Positions 14,188-22,218 of a stretch of DNA of 48,747 bases are shown one piece after another. Every line of letters starts with the position of its first letter. Position 1 is the stretch's first letter. The stretch comes from Streptomyces globisporus (GTDB taxonomy: Bacteria; Actinomycetota; Actinomycetes; Streptomycetales; Streptomycetaceae), in NCBI RefSeq assembly GCF_003501885.1, contig NZ_QWFA01000035.1:1-48747 (forward strand), given 5' to 3'. The notes below the pieces were generated by a model that made no database searches, was not told the DNA's origin, and worked only from the letters and a program-made list of their open reading frames with translations. Made by a program: the position numbers and the translations under genes.

Positions 14188-15443
14188 GCCAGGTGCTCCC
14201 GGTTGTGTGCGATCAGCCGGTCGGTGAGGCCCTCGGCATAGTCGAACTGACCGATCAGCGGGTGGGCCAGCAGCGCCTTGAAGACCCGGTCCCGGCCACC
14301 GCGCAGCGCGGCTTCCAGGGCGAGGTCCTCGTACGCCGTGACGTTCGCGATGAGGCCGGCGTACAGCGGGTCCAGCGCCGGGACGGCCAGCGGGACGGCA
14401 CCGTCGCGCCCGACCCGGGCCTGCACCTCGATCACCGCGTCGGCCGGGAGGAAAGGCAGCGTCCCGTTGTTGTACGTGTTGACCACCTGGACCGGGGAGC
14501 CGCCGTCGCCCAGCAGCGAGGCCGCCAGGTCCACGGCCGCCTCGGAGTAGAAAGCGCCGCCCCGCTTGGCGAGCAGCTCCGGCTTCTCGTCGAGCGCCGG
14601 GTCGCCGTACATCGCGAGGAGTTCCTTCTCCATCGCCGCTACCTCGGCGGCTCGCGACGGCTTGGTGCCGAGCTCTCGTACGACCTCGTCGTGCGCGTAG
14701 AAGTAGCGCAGGTAGTAGGAGGGGACGACGCCGAGCCGGTCCACCAGCTTCCGTGACATGCGCAGGTCGTCCGCGATGGTGTCACCGTGCTCCGCGAGCA
14801 GCTTCGGCAGGACGTTCTCGCCGTCCGGGCCGCCGAGGCGCACTCCCAGCTCCCAGCTCAGGTGGTTGAGCCCGACGTGGTCGAGGTGCACCTGGCCCGG
14901 CTCCACCTCCAGCAGCCGGGCGAACTTCCGCTGGAAGCCGATCGCCACGTTGCACAGGCCGACCGCCTTGTGCCCGGCCTGGAGGAGGGCGCGGGTGACG
15001 ATCCCGACCGGGTTGGTGAAGTCGATGATCCAGGCGTCCGGGTTGGTGCGGCGGACCCGCTCGGCGATGTCCAGGACGACCGGCACGGTGCGCAGCGCCT
15101 TGGCGAGGCCGCCGGCGCCGGTGGTCTCCTGGCCGACGCAGCCGCACTCCAGCGGCCAGGTCTCGTCCTGGTTGCGCGCGGCCTGTCCGCCGACGCGCAG
15201 CTGGAGCAGGACCGCGTCGGCGTCGGCCACGCCCGCGTCGATGTCGGTGGTGGTCGTGATCCTCCCCGCGTGGTCCTGCTTGGCGAAGATCCGCCGGGCG
15301 AGGCCGGAGACCAGCTCCAGGCGGTCGGCCGCCGGATCGACGAGGACCAGCTCCTCGATCGGCAGCGTGTCCCGCAGCCGGGCGAATCCGTCGATCAGTT
15401 CAGGGGTGTAGGTGGACCCGCCACCCACTACTGCGAGCTTCAT
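14178..15443 (-). CDS. csnH: GH4 6-phospho-beta-glucosidase-like hydrolase
   Basis: This 421-residue enzyme is a family-4 glycosidase, which cleaves by an NAD+- and metal-dependent redox-elimination mechanism. Seen: N-terminal dinucleotide motif VVGGGSTYTPEL (5-16), LRVGGQAARNQDE and GQETTGAGG typical of the 6-phospho-beta-glucosidase branch, metal-site Cys in GLCNVAIGF, metal-site His in GLNHLSW, and the downstream VNTYNNG. Length is normal. It starts with ATG at 15441-15443, one base after the permease stop, and overlaps the kinase start. Family knowledge predicts a phosphorylated substrate, yet the linked transporter is of ABC type and delivers unphosphorylated sugar, so the kinase may act first or the specificity may have changed. 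Confidence 0.88.
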   Translation of the reverse strand: MKLAVVGGGSTYTPELIDGFARLRDTLPIEELVLVDPAADRLELVSGLARRIFAKQDHAGRITTTTDIDAGVADADAVLLQLRVGGQAARNQDETWPLECGCVGQETTGAGGLAKALRTVPVVLDIAERVRRTNPDAWIIDFTNPVGIVTRALLQAGHKAVGLCNVAIGFQRKFARLLEVEPGQVHLDHVGLNHLSWELGVRLGGPDGENVLPKLLAEHGDTIADDLRMSRKLVDRLGVVPSYYLRYFYAHDEVVRELGTKPSRAAEVAAMEKELLAMYGDPALDEKPELLAKRGGAFYSEAAVDLAASLLGDGGSPVQVVNTYNNGTLPFLPADAVIEVQARVGRDGAVPLAVPALDPLYAGLIANVTAYEDLALEAALRGGRDRVFKALLAHPLIGQFDYAEGLTDRLIAHNREHLAWA

Positions 15444-15444
15444 G

Positions 15445-16356
15445 TCAGCCCTTTACTCCGGTCAGTGTGACGCCCTCGACGAATGCCTTCTGGGCGAAGA
15501 AGAAGACGGCGATCACGGGGGCCATGACCAGAACGGTCGCGGCCATGGTCAGGTTCCAGTCGGTGTGGTGTGCGCCCTTGAAGGATTCGAGGCCGTAACT
15601 GAGCGTCCAGGCGGCCGGGTTCTCCGAGGCGTAGATCTGTGGTCCGAAGTAGTCGTTCCAGGCGGCGAAGAACTGGAAGAGGGCGATGGCCGCGATCCCG
15701 GGCCTGGCCATCGGCAGGACGACCTTCATCAGCGTACGGAACTCCCCGCAGCCGTCGACCTTCGCGGCGTCCAGGTACTCGTTCGGGATGGTCAGCAGGA
15801 ACTGCCGCAGCAGGAAGATGGAGAACGCGTCACCGAAGGCCATCGGGATGATCAGCGGCCACAAGGTGCCGGACAGGTCCATCTGCTTCGCCCAGAACAG
15901 GTACATCGGGATGATGACGACCTGCGGCGGCAGCATCATCATCGAGATGACGAGCATCAGCGACAGCTTGCGGCCCCGGAAGCGGAACTTCGCCAGCGCG
16001 TACGCCACCGGGATCGACGACACCACGGTGAGGACGGTGCCGACGCCCGCGTACAGCAGGGTGTTGCGCCACCAGGTCAGAAAGCCCGGGGTGTTGAAGA
16101 CCCGTTCGTAGTTGCCCCACTCCCAGGTGTTGGGGGTGAGGTCGCGGGTCAGGGCCTGCTGGTCGCTCATCAGCGAGGTCAGCACCACGAAGACGAACGG
16201 CAGCACGAAGAAGAGCGCGGCGGCGATCCCGAGGGAGTGCACGGCGATCCAGTGCAGCAGCGCCTTGCGGCGGGCGGTGCGGGCGGCGGGCGTGCGCGAG
16301 GCGCGCTCCGGGGAGGCGGCAGCGGCTTTACGGACAGGGTCGAGGAGGACGGTCAT
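15445..16356 (-). CDS. csnG: ABC sugar permease, MalG type (CsnG-like)
   Basis: This 303-residue inner-membrane permease has an N-terminal cytoplasmic tail followed by six predicted spans, beginning with GIAAALFFVLPFVFVVL (about 43-59). The cytoplasmic coupling loop EYLDAAKVDGCGEF (EAA motif) contacts the ATPase, and it ends GVTLTGVKG, the usual end of CUT1 MalG proteins. It starts with ATG at 16354-16356, three bases after the MalF-type stop. No ATPase gene is in the operon, so a shared MsiK-type ATPase encoded elsewhere is expected, as is usual for Streptomyces CUT1 importers. Confidence 0.9.
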   Translation of the reverse strand: MTVLLDPVRKAAAASPERASRTPAARTARRKALLHWIAVHSLGIAAALFFVLPFVFVVLTSLMSDQQALTRDLTPNTWEWGNYERVFNTPGFLTWWRNTLLYAGVGTVLTVVSSIPVAYALAKFRFRGRKLSLMLVISMMMLPPQVVIIPMYLFWAKQMDLSGTLWPLIIPMAFGDAFSIFLLRQFLLTIPNEYLDAAKVDGCGEFRTLMKVVLPMARPGIAAIALFQFFAAWNDYFGPQIYASENPAAWTLSYGLESFKGAHHTDWNLTMAATVLVMAPVIAVFFFAQKAFVEGVTLTGVKG

Positions 16357-16359
16357 GGC

Positions 16360-17301
16360 TCAGTCACCCGCCGAGATCAGGTTGTTGCGGCCCCGCATCA
16401 GCAGCGCCGTGAAGGCCATGGCCAGGGCGAACAGGACGAGGGCGACGACACAGGCGGCGCCGTAGTCGAAGCGCTGGAAGCCCAGGTTGTAGACGAGCTG
16501 CGGAAGCGTCAGTGTCGACTTGTCGGGATAGCCGGGTTCGAAGGACTGGCCGGAGCCGCCGATGACCCCGGAGGCGACCTTTCCGGCGACCAGCGGCTGT
16601 GTGTAGTACTGCATCGCCTGGATCACGCCCGTCACCACCGCGAACAGCACGATGGGCGAGATGTTCGGCAGGGTCACGAAGCGGAACTTCTGCCAGGAGG
16701 ACGCCCCGTCCAGCTCCGCCGCCTCGTACTGCTCGCCCGGCACGTCCAGCAGCGAGGCCATGAAGATCACCATCAGGTCCCCGATGCCCCACACCGCGAG
16801 CATGGTGAGCGCCGGCTTGGACCAGGAGGCGTCGTTGAACCAGCCGGGCGTCGGCAGCCCGAAGTCCCCGAGGATCGCGTTGACCGGCCCCGTGCCGGGG
16901 TTGAGGAGGAAGACGAAGGCGAGCGTCGCGGCGACCGGCGGGGCCAGATAGGGCAGGTAGAACAGGGTGCGGAAGACCCCGGTACCCGTCTTGATCTTCG
17001 TGATCAGCAGCCCGATCCCGAGGCCGAACGTGACTCGGCAGGTGACCACGACGACCACCAGCCAGAGCGTGTTCCACAGCGACGGCCAGAACATCGGGTA
17101 GTCGCGGAAGACGTACGTCCAGTTCGTCAGCCCGTTGAAGGCGGGGGCGCCGAACCCGTCGTACGAGGTGAAGGAGAAGTAGACCGTCGAGACCATCGGG
17201 TAGGCGAAGAACAGCGAGAACCCGATCAGCCACGGCGACATGAAGGCCGCGTTCCGCAGCGCCGACCTGCGGCGCTTGGAGCGGAGGGTGTGCGTCGTCA
17301 T
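16360..17301 (-). CDS. csnF: ABC sugar permease, MalF type (CsnF-like)
   Basis: This 313-residue permease pairs with the MalG-type protein encoded next. Six spans are predicted, the first at about 22-42 (SPWLIGFSLFFAYPMVSTVY). The EAA coupling loop reads EQYEAAELDGASSWQKF. It starts with ATG at 17299-17301, seven bases after the stop of the binding-protein gene, which fits one transcript. The substrate is inferred from the operon: glucosamine oligosaccharides or related beta-linked amino sugars. Confidence 0.9.
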   Translation of the reverse strand: MTTHTLRSKRRRSALRNAAFMSPWLIGFSLFFAYPMVSTVYFSFTSYDGFGAPAFNGLTNWTYVFRDYPMFWPSLWNTLWLVVVVVTCRVTFGLGIGLLITKIKTGTGVFRTLFYLPYLAPPVAATLAFVFLLNPGTGPVNAILGDFGLPTPGWFNDASWSKPALTMLAVWGIGDLMVIFMASLLDVPGEQYEAAELDGASSWQKFRFVTLPNISPIVLFAVVTGVIQAMQYYTQPLVAGKVASGVIGGSGQSFEPGYPDKSTLTLPQLVYNLGFQRFDYGAACVVALVLFALAMAFTALLMRGRNNLISAGD

Positions 17302-17308
17302 CGTCGGG

Positions 17309-18640
17309 CTACTTGGCCTTGGCGATGTCGGTGTCGATCTGCCGCGCGGTCTTCTCCAGACCCGCCTGGAGGTCCTTCACCGCGCCCTTCTCGTACTGGT
17401 AGCCGAAGTCCTGGAGGGTCAGCTGGTACGTGGCCCCGTTGACGGCCCCGTCGGAGGTGCTGGACTCCGGGTGCTGGGCGATGTCCAGGAAGGTCTTGAA
17501 GCGCGGGTCGAACTTCAGGTCGGGCGACTTCAGCGCCTCCAGGGTGGAGGGCACGTTCCGGATGCCGTTGGAGAAGTTGACGACCGCCTCGGTGTCGGTG
17601 GTCATGAACTTGACCAGCTCCCAGGCGGCGTTCTGCTTCTTGCTGGCCGGGGCGATGCCCACGATGGTGCCGGAGAGATAGCCCTTGCCGTAGCTGTCCG
17701 CCTCGTCGTCCGCGACGGGCATCGGCGCGACCCCGATCTCGAAGTCCACCCCGGCGTCATCGGCCATCCCGAGCCGCCACTCGCCGTCCAACTGCATGGC
17801 CACCTGGCCGGTGTGGAACGGGTGCTTGGCGCCCCACTCGTCACCGAAGGTGCCCCGGTACTTCTCCAGCCTGGTGTAACCGCCGAGGCTGTCCACCAGC
17901 TTCTTCTGATACGTGAACATCTTGGCGAACGCCGGGTCCTTGGCGATGTTGGACTTGCCGTTCTCGTCGAAGTAGGCGTGCTCCCACGAGGGCATGTAGT
18001 GGCTGACGACGGTCTCGTAGCCGTGGAAGTTCGGCATGAAGCCGAGCTGCTGGTAGGTGTCGCCCTTCTCGACCGTCAGCTTCTTCGCCACGTCGGCCAG
18101 CTCGGACATCGTCTTCGGCGGCGCGGTGATCCCGGCCTTCTTGAACGCGTCCTTGTTGTAGTAGAGGCCGTAGGCGTCGGTGAGCAGCGGGAGGGCGCAG
18201 CGCTTGCCCTCGAACTGGGTGTAGTCCAGGAGGACCTTCGGGAAGGTCTTCTCCAGGTCCAGCTTCGACTTCTCGATGAACGGCTTCAGGTCGGTGAAGG
18301 CGCCGGAGGCGCAGAACTTGCCGACGTTGGCCGTGGTGAAGGACGAGACCACGTCCGGCCCGTCCGAACCGCCCGCGCGCAGCGCCTGGTTGAGCTTGTC
18401 GTCATTGATGTTGCCGGAGACCTTCACCGTGATGTTCGGGTGGGCCTTCTCGAACCGGTCGATGTTGTCCTGGACCGCCTTCACCTCGGCGGGCGCGCTC
18501 CAGCCGTGCCAGAAGTCGATCGTGGTCTTCGCGTTCGGGTCGTCGGAGGCGCCGGCCTCGGACTGGCCGGTACACGCGGTGGCGAGCACCGATATCGCGG
18601 CGACGGCGACAGCGACGCCGGTGAGACGACTTGTGCGCAT
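17309..18640 (-). CDS. csnE: Sugar-binding lipoprotein (CsnE-like)
   Basis: This 443-residue family-1 solute-binding protein captures sugar outside the membrane for the two permeases. The signal peptide ends in a lipobox, SVLATAC, with the lipidated Cys at 23. The mature part opens TTIDFWHGW and later has GPDVVSSFTTANVG and NKDAFKKAGI, typical of CUT1 oligosaccharide-binding proteins. The start ATG at 18638-18640 has GGGAG upstream. A 67-bp gap separates it from the ROK regulator gene, with no obvious promoter in it. Confidence 0.9.
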   Translation of the reverse strand: MRTSRLTGVAVAVAAISVLATACTGQSEAGASDDPNAKTTIDFWHGWSAPAEVKAVQDNIDRFEKAHPNITVKVSGNINDDKLNQALRAGGSDGPDVVSSFTTANVGKFCASGAFTDLKPFIEKSKLDLEKTFPKVLLDYTQFEGKRCALPLLTDAYGLYYNKDAFKKAGITAPPKTMSELADVAKKLTVEKGDTYQQLGFMPNFHGYETVVSHYMPSWEHAYFDENGKSNIAKDPAFAKMFTYQKKLVDSLGGYTRLEKYRGTFGDEWGAKHPFHTGQVAMQLDGEWRLGMADDAGVDFEIGVAPMPVADDEADSYGKGYLSGTIVGIAPASKKQNAAWELVKFMTTDTEAVVNFSNGIRNVPSTLEALKSPDLKFDPRFKTFLDIAQHPESSTSDGAVNGATYQLTLQDFGYQYEKGAVKDLQAGLEKTARQIDTDIAKAK

Positions 18641-18707
18641 GGCAGAACTCCCAGGGGCCAGGGGCGGGAAAGAGAGCGGACGGCAGGAACGGGAACAGGG
18701 GACGGGC

Positions 18708-19940
18708 TCAGCGCGAGGTGTCGAACACTTCGTCGCGGGTGTCGGCGAGCGCCCGCTCCAGGGCGCCGCGCAGGACGGGGGTGCGGTCGATCTCGCCGAC
18801 GACCAGACGCGGCCGGGAGGCGGCCAGCTCGGCCAGCTCGGACTGGATCAGGGAACGCAGGATCTCGCCGCCCCCCGCGACCGCCCCGCCGGAGAGGACG
18901 ATCAGCCCGGGGTCCAGGACGGCGGTGACGGACGCGAGACCGGTGGCGAGGCGCTGGGCGTACTGGTGCAGCAGCTCGGTGAGCGCCTCGTCCTCCTCGT
19001 ACGCGTCGGCCGCCCGCGCCAGCAGTTCGGCGGCGACCTTCGCGTACGGCTGCTGCGGGGTGTCGATGCCCAGCGCCTTCGCGAGCCGGGGCACCGCCTG
19101 GGCGCCCGCCAGCTCCTGGAAGCCGCCGCTGTTGGCCTTGACGACCTGGCGGACCAGCGGGGTGCCCGGCACCGGCAGGAAGCCGACCTCGCCCGCGCCG
19201 CCGGTGAAGCCGCGGTGCAGCCGGCCGTTGATGACGAGGGCGGCGCCGAGGCCCTCCTCGTTCCACAGCAGGACGAAGTCCTCGTGGCCACGGGCCGCAC
19301 CGAGGCGCTGCTCGGCGACGGCGACGAGGTTGACGTCGTTCTCGTACTCCACCGGCATCGGCAGGAACGCGGCCAGCTCGTCCAGCAGGGTGGGGGAGTG
19401 CCAGCCGGGCAGGTGCGAGGCGTACCGCAGCCGCCCCGTGCCCGGGTCGAACGCGCCCGGGGTGCCGATGACGATCCGGTGCACGTCCGCGCGGGTCAGC
19501 CCCGCGTCCTTGACCGCCCCGTCCAGCGCGTCGGCCACCTGCCGCACCACGCTGTCGGCGCGCCGCCCCGGAGTGGCCAGCTCGAACTGCCCGACGGTCG
19601 CCCCGGTCACGTCCGCGACGGCGGCGACGATGCGCTGCCCGTTCACGTCGAGCCCGGCGACATGGGCGGCGCGCGGGTTCACCGTGTAGAGCTGCGCGTT
19701 GGGTCCGGGGCGCCCCTCGCTGGTGCCGGTGGCGACGACGAGCCCGGCCGCCTCCAGCCGGGCCAGCAACTGGGAGGCGGTGGGCTTGGAGAGCCCGGTC
19801 AGCTTGCCGACCCGGGTGCGGGAGAGCGGCCCGTGCTCCAGCAGCAGATCGAGGGCGGCCCGGTCGTTCATGGCCCGCAGCACGCGCGGGGTGCCCGGAG
19901 TGCCGGATGCGCCGGGTGAGCCCGGAGTGGTTCCCGCCAT
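18708..19940 (-). CDS. csnR: ROK-family transcriptional regulator (CsnR-like)
   Basis: This 410-residue regulator heads the operon and probably represses it in the absence of chito-oligosaccharide. It has an N-terminal winged helix-turn-helix (about 20-75; LSRTRVGKLTGLSKPTASQLLARLEAAGLV) and a C-terminal ROK sugar-kinase-like domain (about 90-405). The ROK zinc signature CxCGxxGCxE is missing: the equivalent stretch reads VKANSGGFQELAG, with no Cys and GEVGF in place of the usual GH motif. It is therefore unlikely to be a sugar kinase. I keep the ATG at 19938-19940; a second ATG at residue 24 sits immediately before the HTH and is possible. A palindrome upstream at 20025-20039 is its likely binding site. 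Confidence 0.88.
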   Translation of the reverse strand: MAGTTPGSPGASGTPGTPRVLRAMNDRAALDLLLEHGPLSRTRVGKLTGLSKPTASQLLARLEAAGLVVATGTSEGRPGPNAQLYTVNPRAAHVAGLDVNGQRIVAAVADVTGATVGQFELATPGRRADSVVRQVADALDGAVKDAGLTRADVHRIVIGTPGAFDPGTGRLRYASHLPGWHSPTLLDELAAFLPMPVEYENDVNLVAVAEQRLGAARGHEDFVLLWNEEGLGAALVINGRLHRGFTGGAGEVGFLPVPGTPLVRQVVKANSGGFQELAGAQAVPRLAKALGIDTPQQPYAKVAAELLARAADAYEEDEALTELLHQYAQRLATGLASVTAVLDPGLIVLSGGAVAGGGEILRSLIQSELAELAASRPRLVVGEIDRTPVLRGALERALADTRDEVFDTSR

Positions 19941-20024
19941 CGTGGATGCACCGCCCTCTGTCAGGAACTCACGTCCGTGACGTCCGCCCGCGACGTTCGC
20001 CCGTGACGCCCGTCGCGACTCTGT

Positions 20025-20039
20025 TAGGAAAGTTTCCTA
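20025..20039. promoter_or_regulatory. Palindromic operator, probable CsnR site
   Basis: TAGGAAA-G-TTTCCTA is a perfect 15-bp inverted repeat located 85 bp before the csnR start codon and just downstream of the predicted transcription start. Its GAAA/TTTC core agrees with what I recall of the published CsnR operator. Binding here would block its own operon. Confidence 0.75.
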
Positions 20040-20052
20040 TTCGGTTGAGAGG

Positions 20053-20082
20053 ACGGTAGGGCGCAGGTCACCGGGGCGTCAA
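20053..20082 (-). promoter_or_regulatory. Predicted promoter of the csn operon
   Basis: On the minus strand TTGACG (plus 20077-20082) and TACCGT (plus 20053-20058) are separated by 18 bp, a good housekeeping-type promoter. The predicted start point falls a few bases before the 20025-20039 palindrome. Confidence 0.6.
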
Positions 20083-20125
20083 TGGGTGCCACCCGTCCGG
20101 CAATCAAAGTGTTACCTGCGACGCG

Positions 20126-20172
20126 GACGCCCCCGGCCGCGGTCCTGGGATCCAGGCGCGGCCGGGGGCGTC
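20126..20172. terminator. Strong hairpin terminator after the MscS gene
   Basis: A perfect 16-bp GC-rich stem (20126-20141 with 20157-20172) encloses a 15-base loop that itself holds a 5-bp inverted repeat (CCTGG/CCAGG). It lies 14 bp beyond the MscS stop and before the csn promoter, so it insulates the two units. Confidence 0.8.
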
Positions 20173-20186
20173 GGCGGAAGGGCTGC

Positions 20187-21257
20187 CTACTGCTTGTTCA
20201 GGTTCGTCGGCGGCGGTATCGGGGTGGTCGCCATCGACTGCGGGGAGGTCGCCGACGCGTACGCGGAGGGGGCCGCCATCGCCGCCGTCGGGTCCGCCGA
20301 GGACTCGCCCTCGGTCTGGAGCGGCAGCGCGCCGATCATGCGGATGCCCGCGTCGTCCAGCGCCTGCTTGATGCGCCAGCGCAGCTCGCGCTCCACGCCG
20401 ATCGACTTGCCCGGCATCGTCTTCGCGGTCACCCGGACCGTCATCGAGTCCAGCAGGACCGCGTCCAGGCCGAGCACCTCGACCGGGCCCCACAGCCGCT
20501 CCGACCAGGGCTCTTCCTTGGTCATCGTGTCGGCGGCCGCGGTGATCGCCTTACGGACCTGCTCCAGGTCCTCGGTCGGACGCACCGTGACGTCGACCCC
20601 GGCCGTGGACCAGCCCTGGCTGAGGTTGCCGATCCGCTTCACCTCGCCGTTGCGGACGTACCAGATCTCGCCGTTGTCGCCGCGCAGCTTGGTGACGCGC
20701 AGGCCCACCTCGATCACCTCGCCGGAGGCGACGCCTGCGTCGATGGTGTCGCCGACGCCGTACTGATCCTCCAGGATCATGAAGACGCCGGAGAGGAAGT
20801 CCGTGACCAGGTTGCGGGCGCCGAAGCCGAGCGCCACACCCGCGACACCGGCGGAGGCCAGAAGGGGCGCCAGGTTGATCTTGAAGGCACCCAGGACCAT
20901 CAGTGCGGCCGTGCCCATGATCACGAACGAGGCCACCGAGCGCAGCACCGAGCCGATCGCCTCCGAGCGCTGGCGTCTGCGCTCCGCGTTCACCAGGAGC
21001 CCGCCCAGCGCCGTGCCCTCCACGGCCTGAGCGCTGCGGTTCATCCGGTCTATGAGGTTGGTCAGGGCGCGCCGGATCAGATAACGCAGCGTGATCGCCA
21101 CGGCGACGATCAGCAGGATGCGCAACCCGGTGCTCAGCCAGGTGGACCAGTTCTCCTCGACCCAGCCCGCGGCGTTCCCGGCCTGTTCGGCGGCTTCGTC
21201 CAGCGAGCCACCCGGCTCGGGAGACGGGGCTGCGGCCAAGAGGACGGACAGGGACAC
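20187..21257 (-). CDS. MscS-family mechanosensitive channel
   Basis: This 356-residue membrane protein is a small-conductance mechanosensitive channel that releases solutes on hypo-osmotic shock. Predicted spans are at about 43-62, 103-127 and 130-150. The pore helix region reads LLASAGVAGVALGFGARNLVTDFLSG, the hallmark of the family, followed by the beta domain (GDTIDAGVASGEVIEVGLRVTKLR) and C-terminal vestibule. An Ala/Pro/Ser-rich tail of about 40 residues follows. The GTG at 21255-21257 has GGAGG at good spacing. It is monocistronic and divergent from the HNH gene. Confidence 0.92.
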   Translation of the reverse strand: MSLSVLLAAAPSPEPGGSLDEAAEQAGNAAGWVEENWSTWLSTGLRILLIVAVAITLRYLIRRALTNLIDRMNRSAQAVEGTALGGLLVNAERRRQRSEAIGSVLRSVASFVIMGTAALMVLGAFKINLAPLLASAGVAGVALGFGARNLVTDFLSGVFMILEDQYGVGDTIDAGVASGEVIEVGLRVTKLRGDNGEIWYVRNGEVKRIGNLSQGWSTAGVDVTVRPTEDLEQVRKAITAAADTMTKEEPWSERLWGPVEVLGLDAVLLDSMTVRVTAKTMPGKSIGVERELRWRIKQALDDAGIRMIGALPLQTEGESSADPTAAMAAPSAYASATSPQSMATTPIPPPTNLNKQ

Positions 21258-21571
21258 GGCAGAGACCTCCAGGGGGACGACGGCTGGTCAATAACACTAA
21301 CGAAGCCGGGGGAGTGGATCGTTGCCGTCGCGGGAGGAGAGACGGGTCTCACCGGGAACATCTGCGCTGTGGCCGATCGCACAGCGCGGACGGCCGCCCT
21401 GGTGAGGCACGTGTTCGACCTCGCGGAGCGGTGCGCGGGGCCCGGGGTGAGAAAAATCCTCCCGGCCCGTTACCCGTACGTGGTGGCGCTTCGACCAGGC
21501 ATGAGGAGAGACTGAGATCGGATCGTCCCGGCGCGAGCCACGCGCCGCCGGCGTACAAGGAGGCATCCACC
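21258..21571. other. Divergent intergenic region with hairpins
   Basis: This 314-bp gap separates the divergent MscS and HNH genes. It holds a perfect 8-bp stem with 8-base loop (21364-21371/21380-21387) and a smaller GAGAC-GG-GTCTC (21339-21350). A reading frame crosses part of it on the plus strand but has no start codon with a ribosome site, so I do not call a gene. Confidence 0.4.
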
Positions 21572-22108
21572 GTGCCGCACGTCCTGGTTCTCAACGCGTC
21601 GTACGAGCCGCTCGGCGTCGTACCGCTCCGCCGCGCGCTCGTCCTCGTCCTCGAGAACAAGGCCATCTGTCTTGAGGAGTCCGGCGCCTTCCTGCACAGT
21701 GCCACCCGTGCCGTGCCCGCACCCAGTGTGGTCCGGCTCAAGCGCTTCGTCCGGGTGCCCTACCGGGGCCCCGTCCCCCTGACGCGGCGGGCGCTGTTCG
21801 CCCGGGACGGCGGGCGCTGCATGTACTGCGGCGCCGCCGCCACCAGCGTCGACCACGTCATTCCGCGCAGCCGCGGCGGTCAGCATGCCTGGGACAACGT
21901 GGTGGCGGCCTGCCGCCGCTGCAACCACGTCAAGGCCGACCGCCACCTCCCCGAGCTGGGCTGGCGGCTGCGCCATCAGCCCGCCCCGCCCACCGGTCTG
22001 GCCTGGCGGATCATCGGGACAGGCCACCGCGACCCGCGCTGGCTGCCGTATTTGCAGCCGTTCGGCGCGGACGACGTGATGGCCCGGATCGACGGCGTGT
22101 CCGCCTGA
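21572..22108 (+). CDS. HNH endonuclease
   Basis: This 178-residue protein is a stand-alone HNH nuclease of the type found in single copy at conserved loci in actinomycetes. The N-terminal part (VPHVLVLNASYEPLGVVPLRRA) is characteristic. The nuclease core spans about 80-123: zinc pairs Cys83/Cys86 and Cys114/Cys117, DH at 94-95, Asn109 in AWDNV and His119 in CNHVK. The GTG at 21572 is preceded by AAGGAGG (21557-21563). Related proteins are not restriction enzymes with a linked methylase, and no methylase is here. The target is unknown. Confidence 0.92.
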   Translation: MPHVLVLNASYEPLGVVPLRRALVLVLENKAICLEESGAFLHSATRAVPAPSVVRLKRFVRVPYRGPVPLTRRALFARDGGRCMYCGAAATSVDHVIPRSRGGQHAWDNVVAACRRCNHVKADRHLPELGWRLRHQPAPPTGLAWRIIGTGHRDPRWLPYLQPFGADDVMARIDGVSA

Positions 22109-22177
22109 GTCCGGGCCTTCGCCGTCCCTCGCCCCCCCCCCGGCGGCTTCGGCTGCCTCGTCGCCCTCCGGCTCCCT

Positions 22178-22218
22178 CGTACGGCTCAGTCGCCGGTCTT
22201 TCCCGTACGGCTCAGTCG
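22178..22218. repeat. 15-bp direct repeat spanning a stop codon
   Basis: CGTACGGCTCAGTCG occurs at 22178-22192 and 22204-22218. The second copy contains the TGA stop of the GH84 gene on the minus strand, so the last bases of the gene plus stop are duplicated 26 bp downstream. A run of ten C lies nearby (22132-22141). Confidence 0.7.

Noticed and set aside
22132..22141. Run of ten C as a phase-variable tract
   Set aside because: It lies between two gene ends, not in a coding region or promoter, so length change would have no obvious effect.
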